64,000 nucleotides of DNA from Plumapathes pennacea. Lineage: Eukaryota; Cnidaria; Anthozoa; Antipatharia; Myriopathidae. The stretch covers positions 3,844,167-3,908,166 of the forward strand of contig OZ038465.1 of assembly GCA_964036295.1 (NCBI GenBank). Direction: 5' to 3'. The translations under genes were made by a program, and so were the position numbers. The notes under the pieces were generated by a model. That model worked only from the letters and a program-made list of their open reading frames with translations. It made no database searches and was not told the DNA's origin. This document shows positions 63,860 through 64,000 of this stretch, piece by piece; positions within the stretch are counted from its first letter, which is position 1, and every line of letters starts with the position of its first letter.

Positions 63860-64000
63860 GTAAAAACCGATTGTCATTTCTGTTAATTACAGCATTACAT
63901 TATAAAACTATAGAAAGATGTACTCTGCTACACATTAATGCTAACGACACTTGGCATCATGCTGTACTTGTGGCTTTAATATGGATTATGTGGTCTAAAA

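Overview
This is nuclear eukaryotic DNA, almost certainly from an anthozoan cnidarian and most likely a stony coral. The organism call is inference. It rests on small exons with GT-AG introns, AT-rich and repeat-rich intergenic DNA, intronless GPCR genes lying next to spliced housekeeping genes, and tRNA-derived SINE, BEL/Pao and many foldback or MITE elements. No bacterial features are present (no operons, Shine-Dalgarno sites or CRISPR).

Left half (about 2-34 kb): a minus-strand family of secreted trypsin-like serine proteases in three tandem copies, A (2784-6063), B (14767-18346) and C (21528-26358). Exon order and phases are conserved among the copies. A and B begin with a signal-peptide exon followed by a polybasic stub. 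C has no such exon; upstream of its linker exon lie a fibronectin type II (FN2) exon and a different signal-peptide exon. That signal peptide-FN2-linker cassette occurs twice more upstream (27854-29832 and 31455-33429) in near-identical tandem repeats of about 3.5 kb that carry no protease exons. Nearly all exon borders are phase 1, so the cassettes could splice in frame into C and give one to three FN2 modules ahead of a trypsin domain. The FN2 exons appear to end in a GC-AG type donor conserved in all three cassettes. Between the copies lie foldback elements, MITEs, a decayed BEL/Pao gag region, a SINE, a short STPR-repeat ORF and several copies of an unidentified TATA-bearing repeat.

Right half (about 37-64 kb), lower in repeats: an intronless class C metabotropic-glutamate-like GPCR (37833-41633, +); a PRR11-like proline-rich gene in four exons (43814-45592, +); TIMMDC1, a mitochondrial complex I assembly factor, in six exons (46980-49340, -); two intronless class A orphan GPCRs (51774-52829, -; 55684-56904, +); and the first twelve coding exons of NSF, the SNARE-disassembly ATPase (58471-63859, +), which runs off the window after its first Walker A motif.

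The right-half genes look like ordinary neighbours without a shared pathway. The most unusual object is the modular FN2/protease locus at 21.5-33.4 kb. All exon structures were read by eye from splice signals, reading phase and family similarity; no transcript evidence was available.
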